Shown here: one piece after another, positions 40,519 to 49,360 of the stretch
How positions within the stretch are numbered: position 1 is the stretch's first letter
Layout of the letters: every line of letters starts with the position of its first letter
NCBI GenBank assembly: GCA_947455725.1
Contig: CANGPL010000015.1
Location: forward strand, 1-53,496
Reading direction: 5' to 3'
DNA length: 53,496 nt
From: Hyphomicrobiales bacterium
GTDB taxonomy: Bacteria > Pseudomonadota > Alphaproteobacteria > Rhizobiales > Beijerinckiaceae
Notes under the pieces: model-generated
Database searches by the model: none
Told to the model about the DNA's origin: nothing
The model's input: the letters and a program-made list of their open reading frames with translations, nothing else
Position numbers and translations under genes: made by a program

Positions 40519-41532
40519 ATGATGGCCGCCACCCAAGACAGCAATATCCACGTTCCGCCCAAAGAGGTCATCGAGCGTATTTTGTCGATGGAACTGGTCC
40601 GCGTCACCGAGCGCGCCGCCGTATCCGCCGCCCGTTGGCGTGGACGCGGGGATGAGAAGGCCGCCGATCAAGCAGCCGTCGATGCCATGCGCCGCGAGCT
40701 GAACAAGCTCCCCATCGATGGCCGCATCGTCATCGGCGAAGGCGAGCGTGACGAAGCGCCGATGCTATTTATCGGTGAAAAAGTCGGCAATGGCTCCGGT
40801 CCAAAAGTCGATATTGCGGTTGATCCGTTAGAAGGCACCACACTTTGCGCCAAAGACATGCCCGGCGCGATTGCCGTGATGGCCATGGCGCCCGCCGGCT
40901 CGTTGCTCTACGCGCCCGACGTCTATATGGACAAAATCGCCATTGGCCCCGGCTATGCCAAAGGCGTTGTCGATCTTGATGCGACGCCGATCGATAATGT
41001 CCAATCTCTCGCAAAAGCGAAGGGCGTAAAGCCCAATGAGATTAACGTGCTTATTCTCGATCGTCCGCGCCACGCGGGCCTCATCGAAGCGGTCCGCAGC
41101 ACAGGTGCTTCCGTTCGTTTAATCACGGATGGCGACGTGGCAGGCGTTATTTTCACCGCCATGCAATCCTTCACCGGAATCGATCTCTATCTCGGTAGCG
41201 GCGGCGCGCCAGAAGGCGTATTAGCCGCAGCCGCTTTGCGCTGCGTTGGCGGCCAAATGCAAGGTCGCTTGATCCTCGACACCCAAGCCAAAATCGACCG
41301 CGCACGCGGCATGGGCGTTGCCGATCCAAAGCGCAAATACGACATGGCGGAACTAGCCTCCGACGACGTCATCGTCTCAGCAACAGGCGTTACCGATGGT
41401 GCGCTGATGCATGGCGTGAGATTTCATGGCGAGGTGATTGAAACGGAGACGATTGTGTATCGCTCCATCACCGGAACCGTACGGCGCATCCACGGCGAGC
41501 ATCGGGAATTGGCAAAGTTTCGGTTAGATTGA
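40519..41532 (+). CDS. glpX: Class II fructose-1,6-bisphosphatase GlpX
   Basis: GlpX removes the 1-phosphate of fructose-1,6-bisphosphate in gluconeogenesis, with metal-dependent catalysis. The 337-residue product starts at ATG 40519 (GGGG upstream) and has VTERAAVSAARWRGRGDEKAADQAAVDAMR, IVIGEGERDEAPMLFIGEKVG, VDIAVDPLEGTTLCA and LGSGGAPEGVLAAAALRC, all family signatures. The toxin-antitoxin pair separates it from hom. Confidence 0.96.
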   Translation: MMAATQDSNIHVPPKEVIERILSMELVRVTERAAVSAARWRGRGDEKAADQAAVDAMRRELNKLPIDGRIVIGEGERDEAPMLFIGEKVGNGSGPKVDIAVDPLEGTTLCAKDMPGAIAVMAMAPAGSLLYAPDVYMDKIAIGPGYAKGVVDLDATPIDNVQSLAKAKGVKPNEINVLILDRPRHAGLIEAVRSTGASVRLITDGDVAGVIFTAMQSFTGIDLYLGSGGAPEGVLAAAALRCVGGQMQGRLILDTQAKIDRARGMGVADPKRKYDMAELASDDVIVSATGVTDGALMHGVRFHGEVIETETIVYRSITGTVRRIHGEHRELAKFRLD

Positions 41533-42271
41533 AATTAAATTAGTTAGCACTATTACGCTCAAGCGTTAACATTCTAGTTGCTAAGGTTACAATAGTATCA
41601 AATTCGGAGAATGTGTTTAACCCTATACGATCTTCATTTGAGCGTATAAAATCTACATTCCATACAATTTTTATAATTGAAGATGAAAATTTTTGATTAT
41701 TTTTATATCGTATACCTAGAAATACATAGCTTTTCTGAAGTTTTAATGACGTATCTAAATATACGGTATCTAATTGAACCCAATCAAATTGTCGCCCACC
41801 CCAGCGAGAATCATAAATTCCTTGCCTAGTAAATTCAATATAACCGCTCTCAAACTGCATTTTTATAAAATATATTAAATTTGTTAGACATATGAATAAT
41901 GCAAAAAAACTTAATAAGAAGCAAAAAATATTCACAAAAAAATAATTAGTTAGATGAACCGATTTAAATAAACAAAATAATCCAATTAAAGACATCATTA
42001 AAAAATCAAGGACCGGCCACCAATCTTGGCGATTAACATAAAAACGGTGAGGTAATTTAATCAAAATATCAGGAATATTTTGGGTTTTAAAAACGGTTCT
42101 CTTACCCGGAATTTGGATTATATCATCTTCCATTACAAAGCCTTAAAAACTCATTTTATATTTTATTCATCAATAAAACCGTTGCAGAATATTACTTTTA
42201 AAACTTTTGCTAATTGCGCATGCTCAAACCGTTCGGCACTCGAAACGGTTCTCAGGATCGTTTTGCCGCTT
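41533..42271. other. AT-rich island between glpX and argC
   Basis: Base composition drops sharply to AT-rich compared with both flanks, from just past the glpX stop to the argC stop. It holds one gene (41540-42133) and a 138-bp remainder with nothing recognised. No tRNA, integrase, direct repeats or transposon ends are visible, so the boundaries suggest an acquired segment without showing how it came. Confidence 0.6.
41540..42133 (-). CDS. Unknown membrane protein, low GC
   Basis: I do not recognise a family. The 197-residue product has two adjacent hydrophobic segments (about residues 42-58 and 64-92) preceded by an aromatic-rich stretch (HRFYVNRQDWWPVLDF). The rest resembles a membrane-anchored PH-like or STM3941-like domain: GYIEFTRQGIYDSRWGGRQFDWVQLDTVYLDT. 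Codon use is strongly AT-biased, unlike all neighbours. It converges on glpX with an 7-bp gap. Confidence 0.65.
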   Translation of the reverse strand: MEDDIIQIPGKRTVFKTQNIPDILIKLPHRFYVNRQDWWPVLDFLMMSLIGLFCLFKSVHLTNYFFVNIFCFLLSFFALFICLTNLIYFIKMQFESGYIEFTRQGIYDSRWGGRQFDWVQLDTVYLDTSLKLQKSYVFLGIRYKNNQKFSSSIIKIVWNVDFIRSNEDRIGLNTFSEFDTIVTLATRMLTLERNSAN

Positions 42272-43213
42272 TCAGCGACCGTGCCCCACCCCCAACATCA
42301 ACTTCAAATTCTGCACCGCAGCACCCGATGCACCTTTACCCAAATTATCGAGCTTAGCTACCAACACAGCCTGCCTTGCGCTTTCATTCGCATAAACCCG
42401 CAATTCCAGCATATCCGTAGTGTTCAGCGACTCCGGTTCGAGCCTACCAGCCGTCACACTCGCATCCTCCATCGGCACCACGTGCACCAGCTCGCAGCCC
42501 TCATAGCGATCAACCAAGGCCGCATGCAAATCAGCCGCTTTCGGCTTGCCGTCGAGTGCATCCAAATGCAGCGGGACACTCACCAACATGCCCTGTTTGA
42601 AATTACCGACCGAGGGAACAAAAATCGGCCGTTGATTAAGATTGGAATAGGTCTGCAATTCCGGCACATGCTTGTGCGCGAGGCTCAAACCGTAAAGCTC
42701 GAAATGCGGCGCGGTACCCGCTTCATAAGCCTCGATCATGGATTTGCCTCCACCCGAATAACCCGATACCGCATTCACCGTGATCGGATAATCGACAAGA
42801 ATAAAACCCGCTTCGACCAAGGGTCTGATCAGCGCAATGCCGCCCGTCGGATAGCATCCGGGATTAGCTACAAAATGCGCGCCTTCAATCATATCGCGCT
42901 GCGTCGGGTGCAGTTCGGCAAAACCATAGACCCAACCAGGTGCTATGCGATGAGCGGTTGAGGCATCGAGAATACGCGGCGCATTAGCACCCAATTCTTT
43001 GGCGAGCGCCACGGCCTCAATTGCTGCATCATCAGGCAAGCAGAGAACCACCGCATCCACTTCGGCCATCAAGGCCTGCCGTGCCTTCGGGTCTTTGCGC
43101 TTGATCGGATCAATGCTGCGCACGTCAATGCCATTCACATGAGCAAGGCGCTCGGCAATGCCTAAGCCCGTAGTGCCTGCCTCGCCATCAATGAACACCG
43201 TTGCTTTGCTCAT
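42272..43213 (-). CDS. argC: N-acetyl-gamma-glutamyl-phosphate reductase, short (type 2) form
   Basis: ArgC performs the NADPH-dependent third step of arginine synthesis. The 313-residue product is the short type: FIDGEAGTTGLGIAERL at the N-terminus instead of the GASGYTG of the long type, then DASTAHRIAPGWVYGFAEL and the catalytic Cys in NPGCYPTGG (Cys120). SGYSGGGKSMIE and HKHVPELQTY follow. It lies 23 bp after the aldehyde dehydrogenase gene, on the same strand. Confidence 0.95.
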   Translation of the reverse strand: MSKATVFIDGEAGTTGLGIAERLAHVNGIDVRSIDPIKRKDPKARQALMAEVDAVVLCLPDDAAIEAVALAKELGANAPRILDASTAHRIAPGWVYGFAELHPTQRDMIEGAHFVANPGCYPTGGIALIRPLVEAGFILVDYPITVNAVSGYSGGGKSMIEAYEAGTAPHFELYGLSLAHKHVPELQTYSNLNQRPIFVPSVGNFKQGMLVSVPLHLDALDGKPKAADLHAALVDRYEGCELVHVVPMEDASVTAGRLEPESLNTTDMLELRVYANESARQAVLVAKLDNLGKGASGAAVQNLKLMLGVGHGR

Positions 43214-43236
43214 GTTCTTTGTCCCCTAACCACAAC

Positions 43237-44661
43237 TCACTTATAACCAATCAAGCATTTGGTTTCGAGATAATCATGCAAGCCAAATGCGCCATATTCG
43301 CGACCATTCCCCGATTGCTTATACCCCCCAAACGCCGAATAGGGATCAAACGCCGGATAATTAATTTGCACCGCTCCAACGCGTAAACGCCGCGCGACTT
43401 TCCGCGCGCGCTCGATGTCGGAGGATTGCACATAACCGGCCAAGCCATACTCCGTATCATTGGCAATACGCACGGCCTCATCCTCATCGCTATAACCGAT
43501 GATCATCATCGTCATGCCGAAGATTTCGAGATTGGCAATGCGCATTGACGGCGTAACATTTCCGAAAATCGTCGGCCGCGCGAAGTAACCGCGGTTAAGC
43601 CCGTCCGGCAAGCCAAGCCCGCCCGCAACAAGCGTAGCGCCATCCTCAATGCCCATCTTGATCAGGCCTTGGACTTTTTCCCAATGCGCCTTCGAGATCA
43701 AAGGTCCGAGCGTGGTCTTTGGATCATTCGGATCACCCACGACATACGATTCAGCCGCGCGTCTAGCAATCGCCATCGCCTCTGCCATGCGCGAATGCGG
43801 CACCAGCATACGCTGCGGGCTATCACAGCTTTCACCTGAATTGAGATAGCAACCCGCAACCCCATTCGTGACCGCTGATTCAAAATCGGCATCATCAAGC
43901 AAAATATTAGCCGAGTTTCCACCAAGCTCCTGCGCGACACGCTTCACCGTGTCCGCTGCTGCTTTCGCCACCGCAATACCGCCGCGCGTTGAACCCGTAA
44001 ACGAAACCATATCAATGCCCGGATGCGCGGCAATCGCAGCGCCAACAGTTGGCCCATCGCCTTGTACGAGATTGAACACACCTTTTGGCACGCCTGCTTC
44101 ATGCATAATCTCGGCCCAAATAATGCCCGACAAGGGTGCTATTTCCGAAGGCTTCAACACCATCGTGCAACCAGCCGCTAAAGCGGGCGCTACTTTGCAG
44201 ACAATCTGATTAATCGGCCAGTTCCAAGGCGTGATCATACCGACGACACCAATCGCTTCATGCATCACCAATGTTGTGCCCTGCAAGCGCTCGAACTCGT
44301 AATTTTTTAAAACCTCAATGGTCGATTCAAGATGCGCAGTTCCCGAGCCCGCTTGCCAAACAAACGCGAATTCTTTCGGTGCGCCCATCTCTAACGTCAT
44401 CACATCGGCCACTTCTTGCTCGCGGCGCTTATAAACCTCCAACACGTTTGACAAGAGCGCGATGCGCTCCTCGCGTGTCGTTTGCGAGAAACTTTCAAAT
44501 GCCTTGCGTGCAGCCCCTACCGCCCGATCGACATCAGCCACGGAGCCAAGCGCAATCCGCGCGCAAACTTCTTCATTGGCCGGATTGATCACATCAAAAG
44601 GCTGGAGCGAAACAGGGTCGGTCCATACGCCGTCAATATAGAATTTAAAATGGTCTACCAT
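43237..44661 (-). CDS. Aldehyde dehydrogenase family protein
   Basis: The 474-residue product is an NAD(P)-dependent aldehyde dehydrogenase of usual length. It has ITPWNWPINQ with Asn147, KPSEIAPLSGI, FTGSTRGG, the general base in ELGGNSANI (Glu245) and the nucleophile in NSGESCDSPQR (Cys279). The active-site sequence GESC and overall pattern resemble non-acylating dehydrogenases of broad specificity; the substrate is unknown. It starts three bases after the channel gene stop, which suggests one transcript. Confidence 0.94.
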   Translation of the reverse strand: MVDHFKFYIDGVWTDPVSLQPFDVINPANEEVCARIALGSVADVDRAVGAARKAFESFSQTTREERIALLSNVLEVYKRREQEVADVMTLEMGAPKEFAFVWQAGSGTAHLESTIEVLKNYEFERLQGTTLVMHEAIGVVGMITPWNWPINQIVCKVAPALAAGCTMVLKPSEIAPLSGIIWAEIMHEAGVPKGVFNLVQGDGPTVGAAIAAHPGIDMVSFTGSTRGGIAVAKAAADTVKRVAQELGGNSANILLDDADFESAVTNGVAGCYLNSGESCDSPQRMLVPHSRMAEAMAIARRAAESYVVGDPNDPKTTLGPLISKAHWEKVQGLIKMGIEDGATLVAGGLGLPDGLNRGYFARPTIFGNVTPSMRIANLEIFGMTMMIIGYSDEDEAVRIANDTEYGLAGYVQSSDIERARKVARRLRVGAVQINYPAFDPYSAFGGYKQSGNGREYGAFGLHDYLETKCLIGYK

Positions 44662-44664
44662 GTC

Positions 44665-45552
44665 TCAATCTCCTACCTTGCCCACATTCTCGGGGTGCGA
44701 TTCATGGAAATGATCATAATTAAGCTGCGTATCCCCGTCAGGACCCGACTCTAAAATGTCGGCATAGCGATGATCCCATTTAATATCTTTCACATCATAC
44801 CAATGCCGCGCGCGGACTTCCTGCGCCATATTCTCGTCATACCCCGTAATGGTCAGGATGAGGGATGAAACAGGCGCATCTTTCCCCTCTTGCAGCGCGT
44901 GTAAGGGGGAATGCTCATCAATCACATGAAAAATCGTCCAAGACAAAATAAAGACAGGATTTTCCACACGCTCTAATTTCAATTCAACAAAGCGCCTAAA
45001 ACTTTGCCCCTCCGCGGAGCGGCCATCCTTCAAAATCCAGAGCCGCGCCGAGGCGTCACTCACGGTATTATGGCGTTCATTCGCAACCCGGACCATCAAC
45101 GTAGGCTTACCGTTAAACGTTGTTACCACCGGATGGCGTGCAAACATAAACCGCGCCCTTGCGCGCGCAAACCGCGTGAACATCACACCGGTCGTGACCG
45201 CCACAAACAAAAGGCCGAAAAAGTTTTCGACACTCGCAACAACATGGCCATAATAATTCATCGGATGCATGTCGCCAAAGCCAACGGTCGATAAAGCTTC
45301 GACGCTGAAGAAGAACAGCATCAAAAGATTGCCACCTTGCGTATTGGCAATCACATCGCCGCCCATCCAATAAAGCAAAGCGAAAATCAGATTGGTAAAG
45401 GCAAAGACAGACGCAACAACCAGAAAAAAACGCGGCCAGGAAATCGCCAAACTATTGTGATAAAGATCGATAAAGCTGGAGTTCCGCGCACCCAAAATTG
45501 TAAATTGACGGGTACCAATATTCACCCGCCTCGTACCGCCCCGCTTGGCCAT
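44665..45552 (-). CDS. KirBac-type inward-rectifier potassium channel
   Basis: The 295-residue product has an N-terminal slide-helix region (FIDLYHNSLAISWPRFF), two membrane helices (about residues 40-63 and 103-127) and a pore loop with the selectivity filter TVGFGD (about 89-94), where most potassium channels have TVGYGD. The C-terminal cytoplasmic immunoglobulin-like domain contains PTLMVRVANERHNTVSDASARLWI and FILSWTIFHVIDEHSPL, as in bacterial Kir channels. The frame runs to a TTG at 45573, but ATG 45552 has GGGGA upstream. It is first of a kir-aldh-argC run. Confidence 0.93.
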   Translation of the reverse strand: MAKRGGTRRVNIGTRQFTILGARNSSFIDLYHNSLAISWPRFFLVVASVFAFTNLIFALLYWMGGDVIANTQGGNLLMLFFFSVEALSTVGFGDMHPMNYYGHVVASVENFFGLLFVAVTTGVMFTRFARARARFMFARHPVVTTFNGKPTLMVRVANERHNTVSDASARLWILKDGRSAEGQSFRRFVELKLERVENPVFILSWTIFHVIDEHSPLHALQEGKDAPVSSLILTITGYDENMAQEVRARHWYDVKDIKWDHRYADILESGPDGDTQLNYDHFHESHPENVGKVGD

Positions 45553-45772
45553 TCTGCGTCCCCACACCGTCAATCCCTCATTATAAGCATGAACGCCGCC
45601 AATGGGGAGGCCGAATTGCTGAAAATGCGCAATACCAACGATGCCATTTAGCCATTAAACCCACGTGACAGCCGATCTTGCTTGAAAAATTGCATCTCCG
45701 CCCAAGTTCTGGCTTGGCTTTTGCTCCTAACCTGCCAGAGTGGTGTTTATAGTCGCTTTAGCGGATGGAACG

Positions 45773-47233
45773 ATGAATACTCAGGCAAATGCCAAAATTT
45801 CAGGCAGCATAAAAGAAGCACCCGCCTTTTTTGATGAGATGCGATCCACCGATGGATCGGTCCGCCCCGCCTACCAGAAAATCGCCGAATGGATGGCCCG
45901 CCAGTCCCGCACCGGAATGGCCCGCAAACAGGAGGAAGCGGACGCCATCTTCCGCCGCTTGGGCATCACCTTCGCGGTTTATGGCGATAACGCCTCCAAT
46001 GAACGCCTCATCCCGTTTGATCTCATCCCGCGCGTCATCGCAGCCCAAGAATGGCGCTTTTTAGAACGCGGCATTGAGCAACGCGTCCGCGCGCTCAATC
46101 TCTTTCTCTACGATATTTATCACCGGCAGGAGATCATCCGCGCCGGTCGTATTCCCGCTGATCTCGTCGTCGGCAATGAGGCGTTCTTACCTCAAATGAT
46201 GGGCTTTGATCCGCCCGGCAAAATCTATTCGCATATTGTCGGCACCGATATTGTGCGCACCGGCGAAAATGCTTTCTTCGTGCTGGAAGATAATCTCAGA
46301 ACGCCATCGGGCGTGTCCTATATGTTAGAGGACCGTGAAGCGATGATGCATCTCTTCCCGGAACTTTTCGCCGCCCATCGCGTGGCCCCCGTCGAGCGCT
46401 ATCCGGAAATGCTACGCCAAACCTTGGAGAGCGTCGCCCCACCTTCCTGCAAAAGTGATCCGACGCTCGCCGTTCTAACCCCGGGCATTTATAATTCAGC
46501 CTATTTCGAGCACTCTTTCTTGGCCGATCAAATGGGCGTTGAGCTCGTCCAAGGCTCCGATCTCTTCATCGAGAATGGCGCGCTCTATATGCGTACCGTC
46601 ACCGGCAAAGAGCGGATCGATGTGCTCTATCGCCGTGTCGATGATTCATTCTTAGACCCCCTCGCCTTCCGTTCCGATTCATCCCTCGGTGTGCCGGGGC
46701 TTTTTGATTTATACCGTGCGGGCGGCGTCACCATCGTCAATGCACCGGGCACCGGCATTGCAGATGACAAAGCCGTTTATGCCTATGTGCCCGATATCAT
46801 CGAGTTCTATACCGGCGAAAAGCCGATCCTCTCGAATGTGCCAACCTATCGCTGCTCCATTCCGCATGAATGCGATCACGTGCTGAGCAATCTGTCGCAA
46901 CTCGTCGTCAAAGAAGTGCATGGCTCGGGTGGCTATGGCATGTTGATCGGCCCGCACGCAACCAAAGCGCAATTGGCGGAGTTTGAGAAAAAAATCAAAG
47001 CCAAGCCGTCCAACTACATCGCCCAACCAACGCTTAACCTTTCAACCTGTCCGTCTAATGTTGGCGCGGGCTCTGCACCTCGGCATGTCGACTTGCGCCC
47101 CTTTGTTTTGGTCGGTGATAAAATCCGCATCACGCCCGGCGGCTTAACGCGCGTGGCCCTTAAAAAAGGCTCGCTCGTCGTCAATTCAAGCCAAGGTGGC
47201 GGCACCAAAGATACGTGGGTTTTGGAGGACTAA
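45773..47233 (+). CDS. Circularly permuted ATP-grasp protein (Anbu cluster)
   Basis: The 486-residue product belongs to the circularly permuted ATP-grasp family (formerly DUF404/DUF407), predicted to join carboxyl and amino groups using ATP. Signatures are AQEWRFLERGIEQRVRALNLFLYDIY, FFVLEDNLRTPSGVSYMLE and the C-terminal VKEVHGSGGYGMLIGP with the nucleotide-binding Gly-rich stretch. The ATG at 45773 has GGATGG upstream; the frame is open earlier. It is followed two bases later by the alpha-E gene, the standard pairing of this system. The substrate is not known. Confidence 0.92.
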   Translation: MNTQANAKISGSIKEAPAFFDEMRSTDGSVRPAYQKIAEWMARQSRTGMARKQEEADAIFRRLGITFAVYGDNASNERLIPFDLIPRVIAAQEWRFLERGIEQRVRALNLFLYDIYHRQEIIRAGRIPADLVVGNEAFLPQMMGFDPPGKIYSHIVGTDIVRTGENAFFVLEDNLRTPSGVSYMLEDREAMMHLFPELFAAHRVAPVERYPEMLRQTLESVAPPSCKSDPTLAVLTPGIYNSAYFEHSFLADQMGVELVQGSDLFIENGALYMRTVTGKERIDVLYRRVDDSFLDPLAFRSDSSLGVPGLFDLYRAGGVTIVNAPGTGIADDKAVYAYVPDIIEFYTGEKPILSNVPTYRCSIPHECDHVLSNLSQLVVKEVHGSGGYGMLIGPHATKAQLAEFEKKIKAKPSNYIAQPTLNLSTCPSNVGAGSAPRHVDLRPFVLVGDKIRITPGGLTRVALKKGSLVVNSSQGGGTKDTWVLED

Positions 47234-47235
47234 CG

Positions 47236-48180
47236 ATGCTCGGACGCACCGCTGCAAGCCTCTATTGGATGTCGCGCTATATTGAGCGCGCCGAAAACAT
47301 CGCCCGCCTTACCGAAGTCGGCTATCGCATCTCGCTAACGCCCGACATCGGCATCGGTCATCGCGAAGATTGGAAATCAACGCTCATCGCCGCAGGCAGT
47401 TATGAAGCCTATTTGGAGCGCCATACCGACATCACATCCGAGAAGGTAAAACACTTTCTTTTGTTTGATCGCGATAATCCATCCTCTGTTCGCTCATGCC
47501 TTGAAACCGCGCGTAACAATGCCCGCGCGGTGCGCACCGCACTGACACGCGAAATGTGGGAAGCGCTCAATTCTACCTATATTGATTTTGCCTCTGTCCG
47601 CCCTGCGGATTTAGGCTCGGGTAAATTGCCGGAATTTCTCGATTGGGTCCGACAGCGCTCAGCACTCTTTCGCGGCTCGATGCTCGGCACTTTATTGCGG
47701 GACGAAGGCTTTCACTTCAGCCAATTAGGCGCCTTCATCGAGCGTGCCGATAACACCGCACGTATCTTGGATGTTAAATATTATGTCTTGCTTCCCACCA
47801 ATGAAACAGTAGGCGGCGATATCGACGCGTTCCAATGGGAAACGATCTTACGCTCCGTTTCTGCGCATCGCTCGTATCGCCACGTCTATAAAGACCGCTA
47901 TCGGCCATGGAACGTCGCCGAGTTTTTGATTTTACGTCCAGAAATGCCGCGCTCCTTCTGCTTTTGTTACGGATGGATTGAACGCTCGCTTGAAGGCCTC
48001 TCCGATATTATCGGCCATAAAACACCAAGCTTTATCGAGGCCAGCAGCATTCTGCGTGATCTGAAAAGCAGCCATATGGATGCGATTTTCCAATCGGGCC
48101 TGCACGAATTCCTCACGGAGTTTTTAAAGCGTAACAATATCGTCTCGGCGCATATCGCCAATGACTTCCATTTCCTGTGA
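47236..48180 (+). CDS. Alpha-E domain protein (Anbu cluster)
   Basis: The 314-residue product is an alpha-E (formerly DUF403) helical protein found next to permuted ATP-grasp ligases. It begins MLGRTAASLYWMSRYIERAENIARL and contains ARNNARAVRTALTREMWEALN and FIERADNTARILDVKYYVLLP, the repeated Glu-Arg-Ala helices that name the family. Its biochemical role is unproven; it may hold the substrate of the ligase. It starts two bases after the ATP-grasp stop, and the transglutaminase gene follows after 15 bp. Confidence 0.92.
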   Translation: MLGRTAASLYWMSRYIERAENIARLTEVGYRISLTPDIGIGHREDWKSTLIAAGSYEAYLERHTDITSEKVKHFLLFDRDNPSSVRSCLETARNNARAVRTALTREMWEALNSTYIDFASVRPADLGSGKLPEFLDWVRQRSALFRGSMLGTLLRDEGFHFSQLGAFIERADNTARILDVKYYVLLPTNETVGGDIDAFQWETILRSVSAHRSYRHVYKDRYRPWNVAEFLILRPEMPRSFCFCYGWIERSLEGLSDIIGHKTPSFIEASSILRDLKSSHMDAIFQSGLHEFLTEFLKRNNIVSAHIANDFHFL

Positions 48181-48195
48181 GTTGACATAAAAGCC

Positions 48196-49008
48196 ATGCT
48201 GATTGCCGTTCACCATCGTACTGCTTATCGCTATTCGCGGGCCTTTAACCACTCGGTACAATCGCTGAGACTGTTTCCGCCAAGCGGTCAGAGCCAACGC
48301 GTGATCAATTGGCAGGTTGAAATTCCGGGCATGGAGAAAGCCGCCCGCTATACCGATGCGTTTGGCAATCAAGTAGCCCTCGTCACCCCACCCGGCTCAA
48401 ACGACCATCTCGAAATCATCGCCCATGGCACGATTGAAACCATCGACACCGCAGGCGTCGCGGGCTTCACCCAAGAAGCGGTACCCCCAAGCGTGTTCTT
48501 GCGGCCCGAGCGGATGACGGAAACCTCTCCCGCCATTGAGGCTTTAGCAAAAGCCTGCCAAGCCCCGCAGCGGCTCAGCACGCTTCACAATCTGCTTGCT
48601 GCCATTCATAAAACGGTCGCCTATGACACGGAAGCCACCCATGCTTTAACCACCGCGATTGAGGCCTTCAAAGCCAAACGCGGCGTCTGCCAAGACCATG
48701 CGCATATTTTCATCGGCGCAGCCCGCGTGCTCGGAATTCCGGCGCGCTATGTGACGGGATATTTGCTGGTAGAGGGCGAAACCTCCTCCGTCGCCCACCA
48801 CGCTTGGGCAGAAGCCTATGTCGATGAGTTGGGCTGGGTCGGCTTTGACGCGGCGAATGGCGTTTCCCCAACTGAGCGCTATGTCCGCTTGGCGGTAGGC
48901 CTCGATGCCATCACCGCAGCCCCCGTCCGCGGCAATATGCGCGGGGCGGGCGAGGAGAAGCTGACGGTTGAGGTTGTCGTCGATGCCGCACAATCGGGCC
49001 AACAGTAG
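48196..49008 (+). CDS. Transglutaminase-like cysteine peptidase (Anbu cluster)
   Basis: The 270-residue product has the bacterial transglutaminase-like layout: an N-terminal beta domain (HRTAYRYSRAFNHSVQSLRLFP) and a papain-like core with the catalytic Cys in RGVCQDHAHIFIGAARVLGIPARYVTGY, His in HHAWAEAYVDELGWVGFD and Asp in DAANG. Such proteins are predicted to cut or transfer amide bonds and to act on the product of the neighbouring ATP-grasp ligase. It is in line with the two upstream genes. Confidence 0.92.
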   Translation: MLIAVHHRTAYRYSRAFNHSVQSLRLFPPSGQSQRVINWQVEIPGMEKAARYTDAFGNQVALVTPPGSNDHLEIIAHGTIETIDTAGVAGFTQEAVPPSVFLRPERMTETSPAIEALAKACQAPQRLSTLHNLLAAIHKTVAYDTEATHALTTAIEAFKAKRGVCQDHAHIFIGAARVLGIPARYVTGYLLVEGETSSVAHHAWAEAYVDELGWVGFDAANGVSPTERYVRLAVGLDAITAAPVRGNMRGAGEEKLTVEVVVDAAQSGQQ

Positions 49009-49093
49009 AATAAACCGTCGCATTGCATCATCGGCGAGGGGCGGCTATCATCTGTCTCCGTGAAGGGTAAAGGAACTGGCAGGAGTCGACGCG

Positions 49094-49300
49094 ATGAGTG
49101 TGTTGCAAACCGAAGTGTTCGAAGCCTTTCGGGCAATCGATATTCCCGAAGATAAAGCACTTAAAGCCGCAGCTGCGCTGAGCCATCGCGATGATGATGT
49201 TACTTCAATCAAAAGCGAGCTTTCGCTGGTCAAGTGGATGATGGGCTTTGTATTGGCCTTTCAAGTCGCCATTTTCGTGAAATTATTCTTACATTTTTAG
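49094..49300 (+). CDS. Small coiled-coil membrane protein (DUF1640/CCDC90-like)
   Basis: The 68-residue product has a helical N-terminal part with VFEAFRAIDIPEDKALKAAAALS, a short charged coiled-coil segment and a C-terminal membrane anchor (about residues 46-68: LVKWMMGFVLAFQVAIFVKLFLHF pattern). The ATG at 49094 is eight bases after AGGAG. It resembles small tail-anchored relatives of the CCDC90/DUF1640 family. It sits between the transglutaminase and Anbu genes, with 85 bp before and 60 bp after. Its link to that system is by position only. Confidence 0.75.
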   Translation: MSVLQTEVFEAFRAIDIPEDKALKAAAALSHRDDDVTSIKSELSLVKWMMGFVLAFQVAIFVKLFLHF

Positions 49301-49360
49301 ATTGAGTTCACCCTCCCATACAATCAATCGCCTTCAACCAAAAACAGGAAACCGTGTTTC

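Noticed and set aside
42080..42961. A 293-codon plus-strand frame opposite argC
   Set aside because: ArgC on the minus strand has all catalytic motifs; the plus frame has none.
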